Shown here: in pieces, positions 16,343 to 24,009 of the stretch
Position numbering within the stretch: position 1 is the first letter of the stretch
How the letters are laid out: every line of letters begins with the position of its first letter
The notes under the pieces: generated by a model
The model's database searches: none
What the model was told of the DNA's origin: nothing
The model's input: only the letters and a program-made list of their open reading frames with translations
Made by a program: the position numbers and the translations under genes
Assembly (NCBI RefSeq): GCF_051216895.1
Contig: NZ_JBPKAO010000007.1
Coordinates: 124,001-188,000, forward strand
DNA from: Aquipuribacter sp051216895
GTDB lineage: Bacteria; Actinomycetota; Actinomycetes; Actinomycetales; JBBAYJ01
Direction: 5' to 3'
DNA: 64,000 nucleotides

Positions 16343-17377
16343 ATGTCCAGCCGCACCGTCGACGCCCCGACCGGCACCCCCGTCACCTCGACCGGCGCCC
16401 CCGTCGGGCCCGGCGCGGGCAGGACCACCGTCACCGGGTTCAGCACGGACGAGCGTTCCGGCAGCCTGTCGCCGTCCCGGGCGGGCGACTTCAAGCAGTG
16501 CCCGCTGCTGTTCCGGTTCCGGGTGATCGACCGGCTGGCCGAGCGGCCGTCGTCGGCGGCGGTCCGCGGCACGGTCGTCCACCGCGCCCTGGAGCAGGTG
16601 TTCGACGTGCCCGCGCCGCAGCGCACGGTCGAGCACGCCCGGTCGTTGCTGGCCCCGGCCCTCGCCGAGGTCGTGGAGCGCTGGCCCGAGGTGTCCGGGC
16701 TCTTCGACACCGGGGACGACACCGGGGACGACACCGGGGACGACAGCGAGACCCGCAGCGGCGGCGACGGCGACCGGGGCGCGGCCCGGGCCGAGACGGA
16801 GCGCGTGTGGCTGGCCGAGGCCGAACGCCTGGTCGGTCGGTGGTTCGAGCTGGAGGACCCCACCCGGCTGGAGCCGGACGGCCGTGAGGTCCGCATCGAG
16901 CACCGCGTCGCCGACGACCTGGTGCTGCGGGGCATCGTCGACCGGGTGGACGTCGCCCCCGACGGGCGGATCCGCATCGTCGACTACAAGACGGGGCGGG
17001 CACCCAGCGAGGCGTTCGAGGCCAGGGCCCTGTTCCAGATGAAGTTCTACGCCCTGCTGCTGTGGCGCACCCGGGGCCGGGTGCCGACCCGGGTGCAGCT
17101 GGTCTACGTGGGCGGGCGGGGCCAGACCCTGCCGCTGGACGTCGACGAGACCCAGCTGGCGGCCTTCGAGCGGACGGTCCTGCAGCTGTGGCAGGCGATC
17201 CGCGAGGCCGCCATCACCGGTGACTGGCGGCCCAGCCCCAGCCGGATGTGCGGCTGGTGCGACCACCAGGCGCTGTGCCCGGCCAAGGGCGGTACTGCTC
17301 CACCGCTGCCCCCGGACGCCCTGGACCGCGTGCTGCGCCCGGTGCCGGTGGAGGTGCCGGGCGCCGACGAGGCGTGA
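16343..17377 (+). CDS. RecB-family PD-(D/E)XK exonuclease with Fe-S cysteines
   Basis: 344 residues from the ATG at 16343. Nuclease of the PD-(D/E)XK superfamily related to the C-terminal domain of RecB/AddB and Cas4. It shows SPSRAGDFKQCPLLFRFR near residues 43-60 (first cysteine), GTVVHRALE, the catalytic RIVDYKTGRAP (Asp and Lys) and a C-terminal cluster CGWCDHQALC; together the four cysteines can hold a 4Fe-4S cluster. An acidic linker GDDTGDDTGDDSE is coded by three copies of a 12-base repeat. A homologue sits beside trmI in mycobacteria (Rv2119, from memory). A role in DNA repair is likely but not shown. Confidence 0.92.
   Translation: MSSRTVDAPTGTPVTSTGAPVGPGAGRTTVTGFSTDERSGSLSPSRAGDFKQCPLLFRFRVIDRLAERPSSAAVRGTVVHRALEQVFDVPAPQRTVEHARSLLAPALAEVVERWPEVSGLFDTGDDTGDDTGDDSETRSGGDGDRGAARAETERVWLAEAERLVGRWFELEDPTRLEPDGREVRIEHRVADDLVLRGIVDRVDVAPDGRIRIVDYKTGRAPSEAFEARALFQMKFYALLLWRTRGRVPTRVQLVYVGGRGQTLPLDVDETQLAAFERTVLQLWQAIREAAITGDWRPSPSRMCGWCDHQALCPAKGGTAPPLPPDALDRVLRPVPVEVPGADEA
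16706..16741 (+). repeat. Three tandem copies of a 12-base unit inside the RecB-like gene
   Basis: GACACCGGGGAC occurs three times without change and in frame, encoding the Asp-Thr-Gly-Asp linker between the N-terminal part and the nuclease core. The unit length is a multiple of three, so copy-number change would lengthen or shorten the linker without breaking the gene. Confidence 0.9.
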
Positions 17378-17378
17378 G

Positions 17379-17399
17379 GACGCGGCGCGGCGCCGCGTC
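17379..17399. terminator. Bidirectional hairpin between convergent genes
   Basis: GACGCGGCG and CGCCGCGTC are perfectly complementary 9-base arms around a 3-base loop. The hairpin begins two bases after the RecB-like stop and overlaps the stop codon of the convergent anti-sigma-like gene, so it can end transcription from both sides. No run of T follows, as usual in high-GC actinobacteria. Confidence 0.6.
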
Positions 17400-18558
17400 A
17401 CCCCTCGCGCGGCCGCACCAGCAGGTTCGAGGCTCGGGTGTCCTCCTCGTCGAGGCCGATCCGGTTCAGGGCGGAGCCGTCGCCCCCTCCCTCGGCCGTC
17501 CACGAGTCCGGGACCAGGACCGCCGTCAGGGGCGTCCCGTCACGGATCACCGCCCCGGTGACCGTCAGACCGCGGGCGGCGAACGCCTCCGGGCTGACGC
17601 AGGACGCCCCGCCGCTGTCCTCATCGACAGGCCGGTACAGCAGGCACACCCGGGCGAGGCCGTCGACCGCCGCCCAGAACTCGGTCCCGTCCGCCTCCCC
17701 GAGTCGCCGGCTCGTACTGGGCACCACACCGTCCGGCTGACCCGACGACGTCCCGAGCACCCAGGACGGCACCTCGTCGCCCGGGCCGGCCGGGCGGGCC
17801 AGCAGGGGCAGCAGCGCCAGCACGTCGTCAGGCACGGCAGGCGGGCCCGACCGCGAGGCGTCCGAGCCGCCCACGCCGGCCCCGACGCCCGTGGTCCGGG
17901 CGTAGAGGTTGCGCGCCAGTGCGTCGTCGAGGCCCAGGTCGCCGCCGAGCCCGGCCGAGATCCGCGTGACGTCGGCGGGCGACGCGCCGTCGGGGACGAG
18001 CAACCCCGACGCGGAGTCCTGGGCCGGGCCTGTCACCTGCACCTGGGCCCCGAACTCCTCGAAGGGACGCCCCGGGGACGAGCACGCCGTCGCGGCCACG
18101 TCGGTCGCCTCGAGGTGGACGACCAGGCAGACCTGGCCGGACGCGTCGGTCCCGGCGAAGTACGCCACGCCGTCCTGCCGCACCACCAGCCTCGAGGTGC
18201 CTGCCACGATCTCGCCCTCCCCGCCCCCGCCGGCCATGACCTCCGGCAGGGCGTCCACCGACGTCCGCTGCCGCTGCAGCAGCGACAAGCTCGCGTCCGG
18301 ACCCGCCGTGCCGTCCGGACCCGCCGTGCCGTCCGGAGCGGGTGCCGGCGCGACGAGCCCGGCCCCCAAGACGACCGCGAGGACCACCACCGCGGCTCCC
18401 CCGCCGGAGGCCAGCGCGCCCCGCAGCCGCGCCCTCCCGCGTCGCCTCGACGCACCGCCGCGCAGCACGCGGTCCAGGTCGAGGTCTCCCTGGGGCTGCT
18501 GCCGCCGGGCGGCGGCTCGCAGCGTGGCTACGGTCTCGTCGTCGGGGGTCGTGGTCAT
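17398..18558 (-). CDS. Membrane protein coupled to SigE-family sigma factor; duplicated extracellular domain
   Basis: 386 residues. A 50-residue arginine-rich cytoplasmic part is followed by one membrane helix (GGGAAVVVLAVVLGAGLV, about residues 50-67) and a Pro/Ala/Gly linker with a short repeat (DGTAGPDGTAGPD). The outside region is two copies of one domain: repeat one near residues 120-225 and repeat two near 285-386, each with VCL..., a second Cys 15 residues later, and a closing LVPD...ARNL/ASNL phrase. Cys pairs are 144/159 and 305/320. The ATG overlaps the sigma-factor stop by four bases. It is probably a regulator of that sigma factor, but no zinc-finger anti-sigma motif is present. 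Confidence 0.75.
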   Translation of the reverse strand: MTTTPDDETVATLRAAARRQQPQGDLDLDRVLRGGASRRRGRARLRGALASGGGAAVVVLAVVLGAGLVAPAPAPDGTAGPDGTAGPDASLSLLQRQRTSVDALPEVMAGGGGEGEIVAGTSRLVVRQDGVAYFAGTDASGQVCLVVHLEATDVAATACSSPGRPFEEFGAQVQVTGPAQDSASGLLVPDGASPADVTRISAGLGGDLGLDDALARNLYARTTGVGAGVGGSDASRSGPPAVPDDVLALLPLLARPAGPGDEVPSWVLGTSSGQPDGVVPSTSRRLGEADGTEFWAAVDGLARVCLLYRPVDEDSGGASCVSPEAFAARGLTVTGAVIRDGTPLTAVLVPDSWTAEGGGDGSALNRIGLDEEDTRASNLLVRPREG

Positions 18559-19097
18559 CGTGCCCTCCTCGCCAGCGGCGGCTCGGCGGTGGCGTGGGCC
18601 TGCTGCCGCAGCCGCTGCAGAGCGTCGTGGCACTGACGCTTGACCGTGCCGTGACTGACGCCCAGCACGTCGGCGACCTCCGCCAACGGCAGGTCCTCGA
18701 CGAAGCGCATGATCACCACGGCCCGTTGCTTCACCGTCAGGCAGCGCAGCAGCGACGTGAGGTCGAGCCGTTCGACCGCGGCGTCGGTGGGGTCGGTCCT
18801 GCGGTCGTCGAGCGGCTCCGGGGTACTGGTCTCCCGGGTCCAGCGGTGCCGGCGCTGCTCCCGCAGGGCCAACCTCACCAGCACCGTGCGGACGTAGGCC
18901 CCCGGCCGCTCCAGGTCGTGGACCCTCGGCCACACCGCGTAGACCCGTTCGAGGGCGCCCTGCACCAGGTCGTCGGCCCGGTGGGGGTCGGCGCACACCC
19001 CGAGCGCGAACCGGCGGAGCCCGGGCATCTCCGCCTCCGCCATCGCCGTGAACGAACCGGCCAGCCCGGCCGACAGCTCCCCCCGTGTCACCCTCAC
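18555..19097 (-). CDS. SigE-family RNA polymerase sigma-70 (ECF) factor
   Basis: 180 residues, GTG start. Sigma-2 region: RRFALGVCADPHRADDLVQGALERVYAVWPR, with the conserved AxDxxQ-type helix, followed by GAYVRTVLVRLAL. Sigma-4 region: LRCLTVKQRAVVIMRFVEDLPLAEVADVLGVSHGTVKRQCHDAL, with a clear HTH that binds the -35 element. The VSHGTVKR/QxxxAL ending and length are typical of the actinobacterial SigE family (SigL/SigE ECF41-unrelated group). It is the first gene of a two-gene unit with the overlapping membrane protein and is divergent from a MacB-type ABC operon, which may be a target. Confidence 0.92.
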   Translation of the reverse strand: MRVTRGELSAGLAGSFTAMAEAEMPGLRRFALGVCADPHRADDLVQGALERVYAVWPRVHDLERPGAYVRTVLVRLALREQRRHRWTRETSTPEPLDDRRTDPTDAAVERLDLTSLLRCLTVKQRAVVIMRFVEDLPLAEVADVLGVSHGTVKRQCHDALQRLRQQAHATAEPPLARRAR

Positions 19098-19335
19098 ACC
19101 CTACGAAGCACCTGGGTGCCCCGTCCGGTTGTGCCCGGGGTCGGACTGGTCCCGGTGCGCCACCCCGAGACCACCTCCGGGACACCCCTGGGGCCCACGG
19201 CCGCAGAGATCGGGGGGAATCCCCCTGGACGCTGACGTGGGGGGAGGTGGTTCGCTAGGCGCACCGGAACGCCACGCTGACCCCTGCAGCAGCCCTGCCA
19301 GCCCGGCCCATCCCTGACACAGAGACGGAACGCCC

Positions 19336-20124
19336 GTGAGCGAGTCCACCACGTCCACCGACACCACCCGTCACGGCCGGCACGAGGCCGGCTCCGGCGA
19401 CTCCGTCGCCACCGCCCGCGGCCTCACCAAGGTCTACGGCCAGGACGAGGCCGCCGTGCACGCCCTGGCCGGCGTCGACATCGACTTCGCCCGCGGCGAG
19501 TTCACCGCGATCATGGGTCCCTCGGGCTCGGGCAAGTCCACCCTGATGCACTGCATGGCCGCCCTGGACACGCCCACCGCCGGCACGGTCGTCGTCGACG
19601 GGATCGACGTGTCCACGCTGGGCGACAAGGCGCTGACCAAGCTGCGTCGGGACCGGATCGGCTTCGTCTTCCAGTCGTTCAACCTGGTCCCGACCCTCAA
19701 CGCGGCCGAGAACATCACGCTGCCGCTGGACATCGCCGGCCGCAAGGTCGACCAGGACTGGTACGACACCGTCATCGACATCCTGGGCCTCGGCCCGCGT
19801 CTCACCCACCGACCCAACGAGCTGTCGGGCGGGCAGCAGCAGCGCGTGGCCGCCGCGCGCGCCCTGGTGGGCAAGCCCGCGATCGTGTTCGCCGACGAGC
19901 CCACGGGCAACCTGGACTCCAAGTCCTCGGCGGAGGTGCTCGGGTTCCTGCGCCGCAGCGTCGACGAGTTCGGCCAGAGCATCGTCATGGTCACCCACGA
20001 GCCGTCGGCCGCGGCCTACGCCGACCGCGTGGTCTTCATGGCCGACGGCAGCTTCGTCGACGAGATGCGCAACCCCACGGCCGAGTCCGTCCTGGACCGG
20101 ATGAAGACCATGGGTGACGTCTGA
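19336..20124 (+). CDS. ABC transporter ATPase, MacB/LolD type
   Basis: 262 residues, GTG start. Complete ABC motor: Walker A GPSGSGKST near residues 60-68, Q-loop FVFQSFNLVPTLNAAENI, signature LSGGQQQRVAAARAL, Walker B IVFADEPTGNLD and H-loop MVTHEP. This sequence pattern is typical of ATPases that drive FtsX-like permeases (lipoprotein, macrolide or antimicrobial-peptide systems). A 30-residue Ser/Thr-rich N-terminal extension precedes the domain. Its stop overlaps the permease start by one base (TGATG), so the two are translated together. The substrate cannot be inferred. Confidence 0.93.
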   Translation: MSESTTSTDTTRHGRHEAGSGDSVATARGLTKVYGQDEAAVHALAGVDIDFARGEFTAIMGPSGSGKSTLMHCMAALDTPTAGTVVVDGIDVSTLGDKALTKLRRDRIGFVFQSFNLVPTLNAAENITLPLDIAGRKVDQDWYDTVIDILGLGPRLTHRPNELSGGQQQRVAAARALVGKPAIVFADEPTGNLDSKSSAEVLGFLRRSVDEFGQSIVMVTHEPSAAAYADRVVFMADGSFVDEMRNPTAESVLDRMKTMGDV

Positions 20125-22625
20125 TGCTCAAGGTCACGCTCGCCAACGTGCGCGGGCACCTGGTGCGGCTGCTGCTGACCGGGCTCGCGGTGATGCTCGG
20201 CACGGCGTTCGTGGCCGGCTCGTTCGTGCTGACCGACTCCATCGACGAGACGTTCTCGGCCATCTTCGCCACGTCGGACTCCACCGACGCCGTCGTCCGG
20301 CTGACGGAGGACACCGAGCTGGGCGGGCTCGACCTGGCTTTCAGCGAGGAGATCGAGGCCGTCGACGGCGTCGAGCGGGCCATCCCGGCGCTGACGGGCA
20401 ACGCCGTCATCCAGGGCGCGGACGGGACCGCGGTGCGTTCCGGCGGTGCGCCCGCGTTCGGCTTCGCCTGGGACGACGACGACCCGTCGATCCGTCTCGT
20501 CGAGGGGCGCGCGCCCGAGCAGGCCGACGAGGTCGCGGTCGAGACGTCCACCCTGGAGCGGTCCGGCTTCGTCGTCGGCGACGAGACCGTCGTCGTGGTC
20601 AACGGCACCCCGACGGACGTCACCATCGTCGGCGAGGCCACCAACGACACCCCCACCGCCGGCGCAGCCATCGTGCTCCTGCAGGACGACCTCGCCCGCG
20701 AGCAGTTCGCCCCCAGCGGCCAGGTCCCGTCGTTCACGGTGACCGGGACCGACGGGACGGCTCAGCAGACGCTCGTCGACGCCATCGCCCCGATCCTCCC
20801 GGCCGGCGCCGAGGTCATCACCGGCCAGGCGCAGGCCGATGAGACGCAGGAGCAGCTGTCGCAGGCGCTCGGTTTCGTGTCGATCTTCCTGCTGGTCTTC
20901 GCCGGGGTGGCCCTGTTCGTCGGCGCCTTCATCATCTTCAACACCTTCTCGATGCTGGTCGCGCAGCGGACCCGCGAGCTGGCCCTGCTGCGGGCGATCG
21001 GCGCCTCACGCCGTCAGGTCACGAGCTCGGTGCTCGGAGAGTCGCTGCTGGTCGGCCTCGTCGGGTCGCTGGCCGGGCTGGCCGTCGGCATCGGGCTGGC
21101 CGCCGGCATCCAGCAGGTCGTCAGCGCCTTGTTCGGGCTCAGCCTGACCGGGCTTCCCGTCAACCCGCGCACCATCATCGCCACCCTGGTGGTGGGCGTG
21201 CTCGTCACCGGTCTGGCCGCGGTGCTGCCCGCCCGCCGCGCGTCCTCGGTGGCCCCGGTCGCCGCCATGCGCGACGACCAGGCGCTGCCCACGTCGGCCG
21301 TCCGGACCCGGGCCCTGCTGGGTCTGCTGCTGGCTGCGCTCGGGGCCGCCACCATGGCCCTGGTCCTGAACGACGTCGTCGAGACCCAGGCGCTGGCCGT
21401 GCTGGGCGGCGGCGTCCTGGCCGTCTTCCTCGGCGTCGCCGTGGCGAGCCCGGCCGTGTCCAAGCCGGTCGTCTGGCTGCTCACCGCCCCGTTCGCCGGC
21501 GGTGCCGTCGGGCGGCTCGCCCAGCGCAACGGCCTGCGCAACCCCCGGCGCACGGCCGCCACCGCCAGCGCCCTGATGATCGGCCTGGCGCTGGTGGGCA
21601 CGGTGTCGGTGCTGTCCAGCTCCGCCTCGGCCAGCGTCGCCGACGTCATCGACGACGAGTTCCGCGGTGACCTCGTCATCAGCGACGGCGGGGCGCCGAC
21701 CGTCCCGACGTCCGTCACCGCGCAGGTCGCGGGCATCGACGGCGTCGAGTCGGTCCTGCCGCTGCCGTTCACCCCGGTGACGGTCGACGGCGAGGACGGC
21801 TTCGTGATGACCGTCGACCCGCAGACGCTCCCCGACCTGGTGGACATCACCGCCGTCGACGGCGACCTGGGCTCGCTCGGCGACGGCGTCTGGCTCAACG
21901 AGTCCGAGGCCGAGGACCGCGGCGTGGCCGTCGGCGACACCGTCGCCGTGCAGGTGGCCACCGGTGAGTCCGCCGACCGCGAGGTCGTGGCCGTGTTCGA
22001 GGACAGCCAGATCCTCGCGGCCGACGCCGTCGTGTCGCAGGAGGTGTACGACGCCGGCACGGTGGCCCTGCAGGGTCAGGGCCTGCAGCTGCTGCTGGTC
22101 GCGGCCGCCGACGACGCGGACCTGGCGGCCGTGAGGGCGGACGTGACCGACGTCGCAGCCGAGTTCCTGACGCTGTCGGTCCTGGACGCCGAGGAGTTCA
22201 CGTCCTCGCAGACCGCCCAGATCAACCAGGTCCTCGGCCTGCTGTACGCGCTGCTGGGCCTCAGCCTGGTCATCGCGACGCTCGGCGTGATCAACACCCT
22301 GGCGCTGTCGGTGGTGGAGCGGACCCGTGAGATCGGCCTGCTGCGGGCCATCGGTCTCACCCGGTCGCAGCTGCGACGGACCATCACCATCGAGTCGGTG
22401 GCCACGACCGTGTTCGGCGCCATGCTCGGCGTGGTCCTGGGGCTGGCCTTCGGCATCGCCCTGCAGCGCGGGCTGAGCGGCGACGGGCTCGCGGTGCTCG
22501 CGGTGCCGTGGACCACGGTCGTCGTGGTGCTGGTCGGCTCGGGCGTGGTCGGGGTCGTGGCGGCCGTGCTGCCGGCGTGGCGGGCGACCCGCATCGACAC
22601 CCTGCGGGCCATCACGACGGAGTAG
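20124..22625 (+). CDS. FtsX-like ABC permease, eight to ten helices
   Basis: 833 residues. The N-terminal membrane helix (LVRLLLTGLAVMLGTAFVAGSF) leads into an extracellular MacB-periplasmic-like domain (residues about 40-250), then an FtsX domain with three helices and the LVAQRTRELALLRAIGASRRQV coupling phrase. A central membrane part, a second extracellular domain (about 500-690) and a second FtsX domain with VVERTREIGLLRAIGLTRSQLRR follow. This double FtsX layout is common in actinobacterial export ABC systems of unknown substrate. It works with the ATPase encoded directly upstream. A strong hairpin follows 11 bases after the stop. Confidence 0.92.
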   Translation: MLKVTLANVRGHLVRLLLTGLAVMLGTAFVAGSFVLTDSIDETFSAIFATSDSTDAVVRLTEDTELGGLDLAFSEEIEAVDGVERAIPALTGNAVIQGADGTAVRSGGAPAFGFAWDDDDPSIRLVEGRAPEQADEVAVETSTLERSGFVVGDETVVVVNGTPTDVTIVGEATNDTPTAGAAIVLLQDDLAREQFAPSGQVPSFTVTGTDGTAQQTLVDAIAPILPAGAEVITGQAQADETQEQLSQALGFVSIFLLVFAGVALFVGAFIIFNTFSMLVAQRTRELALLRAIGASRRQVTSSVLGESLLVGLVGSLAGLAVGIGLAAGIQQVVSALFGLSLTGLPVNPRTIIATLVVGVLVTGLAAVLPARRASSVAPVAAMRDDQALPTSAVRTRALLGLLLAALGAATMALVLNDVVETQALAVLGGGVLAVFLGVAVASPAVSKPVVWLLTAPFAGGAVGRLAQRNGLRNPRRTAATASALMIGLALVGTVSVLSSSASASVADVIDDEFRGDLVISDGGAPTVPTSVTAQVAGIDGVESVLPLPFTPVTVDGEDGFVMTVDPQTLPDLVDITAVDGDLGSLGDGVWLNESEAEDRGVAVGDTVAVQVATGESADREVVAVFEDSQILAADAVVSQEVYDAGTVALQGQGLQLLLVAAADDADLAAVRADVTDVAAEFLTLSVLDAEEFTSSQTAQINQVLGLLYALLGLSLVIATLGVINTLALSVVERTREIGLLRAIGLTRSQLRRTITIESVATTVFGAMLGVVLGLAFGIALQRGLSGDGLAVLAVPWTTVVVVLVGSGVVGVVAAVLPAWRATRIDTLRAITTE

Positions 22626-22636
22626 CCCGGGCCGCC

Positions 22637-22691
22637 GGGACGGCCGGACCGGTCCGCCGCGACCTGCGGCGCGATCCGGTCCGGCCGTCCC
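22637..22691 (+). terminator. Long composite hairpin after the ABC permease gene
   Basis: Perfect 16-base arms GGGACGGCCGGACCGG (22637-22652) and CCGGTCCGGCCGTCCC (22676-22691) enclose a second 6-base stem (CGCCGC/GCGGCG with a 5-base loop). The structure starts 11 bases after the stop of the permease gene and is very likely its transcription terminator. The next gene begins 90 bases later on the same strand. Confidence 0.8.
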
Positions 22692-22780
22692 GACGTCGGG
22701 ATGTGGTGGGTCGGTGGAGGGACCGTGCGACGGCGGTGCAGGACCGCCCGGACGTGCGGCCCCGCTCCTAGCGTCGCGGC

Positions 22781-23929
22781 ATGGAGACCGCTGACGTCCT
22801 CGTCGTGGGGGCCAGCCTGGCCGGGCTGCGCACGGCCACCCGGCTCGCGGAGCGGGGGCACGACGTGCTCCTGGTGGACCGACGGGAGCAGCTGAGCGCC
22901 GCGATCCGCACCACCGGGATCTTCGTACGGCGGACCCTGGAGGACTACGCGCTGCCGGAGGACTGCCTGGGCCCGCCGATCCGCCGGGTCGTCCTGTACC
23001 CACCGAGCCTGCGGCACCCGGTACGGCTGGACAGCCACCGCGACGAGTTCCGCGTGGGCGACATGGCCGCGCTCTACCGGTCCGCCGCGCAGCACGCCGT
23101 GACCGTCGGGGTCCGGCTCGCGCCGGCCACCCGCTACGCCGGACGGCACGACGGCGGGTCGCTGCTCGTCGGTCCGGACGGACCCCGCGCCGTGCGGGCG
23201 CGGTTCGTGGTCGGCGCGGACGGCGCGCACTCCCGGGTCGCGCGGGACCTGGGCCTGGACCGCAACAGGCACCTGCTGGCCGGGGCCGAGGAGGTGTTCG
23301 CCGTGGCGGCCGGCTCGTCACAGCCACCGACGTTCCACTGCGTCGTCGACCCGTCGCTGGCCCCCGGGTACCTGGCCTGGGTCGTCGACGACGGCCGCCA
23401 CGCCCACGTCGGCGTCGCCGGCTACGCCCACCGGTTCCCGCAGGGCCTGCGGGCGGCGCTGCGCCAGTTCTCCTCACGGGCCCCGGGACTGCCCACCCCC
23501 GACCGCCCCGACGAGGTCGAGCGTCGCGGTGGCGCGATCCCGGTCGGTGGCCTGCTGCGCCGGATCGGGTGCGCCGAGGGCCTGCTGGTCGGCGACGCCG
23601 CCGGCGCCGTCTCCCCGCTCACCGCAGGCGGCCTCGACCCGTGCCTGCGGCTGTCGGACCTCGCGGTCGACGTCCTGGACGACGCGCTGCGGCACCGCCG
23701 GTCGGACCGGGTCGAGCGCGGCTACGACGGGGCCGCGCTGCGGGCCCGGTTCCGGGGCCGGCTGCTGATGCGCCACGGCCTGGACCAGGTGCGTTCGCCG
23801 GCCGCGGCCGAGGCCGCGTTCGCCCTGCTACGGACCCCGCCCGGCCGGGCGGCGGCCGCCCGGGTGCTCTTCGGCAACGGGTCCTTCCCGACCCCCGACC
23901 GGACCAACCTCGCCGAGCCGCCCCCCTGA
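22781..23929 (+). CDS. FAD-dependent oxidoreductase, geranylgeranyl-reductase/PHBH-like
   Basis: 382 residues. N-terminal dinucleotide-binding motif DVLVVGASLAGLRTATRLAERGHDVLLVDRR (split: GASLAG then the acidic end of strand two), the FAD motif FVVGADGAHSRVARDLGLD near residue 150, and the C-terminal GDAAGAVSPLTAGGLDPCL that closes on the flavin. This fits the family of tryptophan-halogenase/geranylgeranyl-reductase/hydroxylase flavoproteins. The substrate is unknown and no biosynthetic genes adjoin it. It faces ppc with 80 bases between stops. Confidence 0.85.
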   Translation: METADVLVVGASLAGLRTATRLAERGHDVLLVDRREQLSAAIRTTGIFVRRTLEDYALPEDCLGPPIRRVVLYPPSLRHPVRLDSHRDEFRVGDMAALYRSAAQHAVTVGVRLAPATRYAGRHDGGSLLVGPDGPRAVRARFVVGADGAHSRVARDLGLDRNRHLLAGAEEVFAVAAGSSQPPTFHCVVDPSLAPGYLAWVVDDGRHAHVGVAGYAHRFPQGLRAALRQFSSRAPGLPTPDRPDEVERRGGAIPVGGLLRRIGCAEGLLVGDAAGAVSPLTAGGLDPCLRLSDLAVDVLDDALRHRRSDRVERGYDGAALRARFRGRLLMRHGLDQVRSPAAAEAAFALLRTPPGRAAAARVLFGNGSFPTPDRTNLAEPPP

Positions 23930-24009
23930 CGAGGCCTCCCGCGGTCGAGGAGTCCGATCGGCCGGCCGCGGTCGGCGGCGCGTGTCGATCCGGCGTCCTC
24001 GGCCCGGGC

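Noticed and set aside
19098..19335. ECF-type promoter between the sigma factor and the ABC operon
   Set aside because: A GGGGG-AAT-CCCCC hairpin and GC-rich hexamers are present, but no pair of -35 and -10 elements could be picked out with confidence.
23930..24009. Terminator between the FAD oxidoreductase and ppc genes
   Set aside because: Several short GC palindromes (CCGCGG, CGGCCGGCCG) occur but none forms a convincing long stem.
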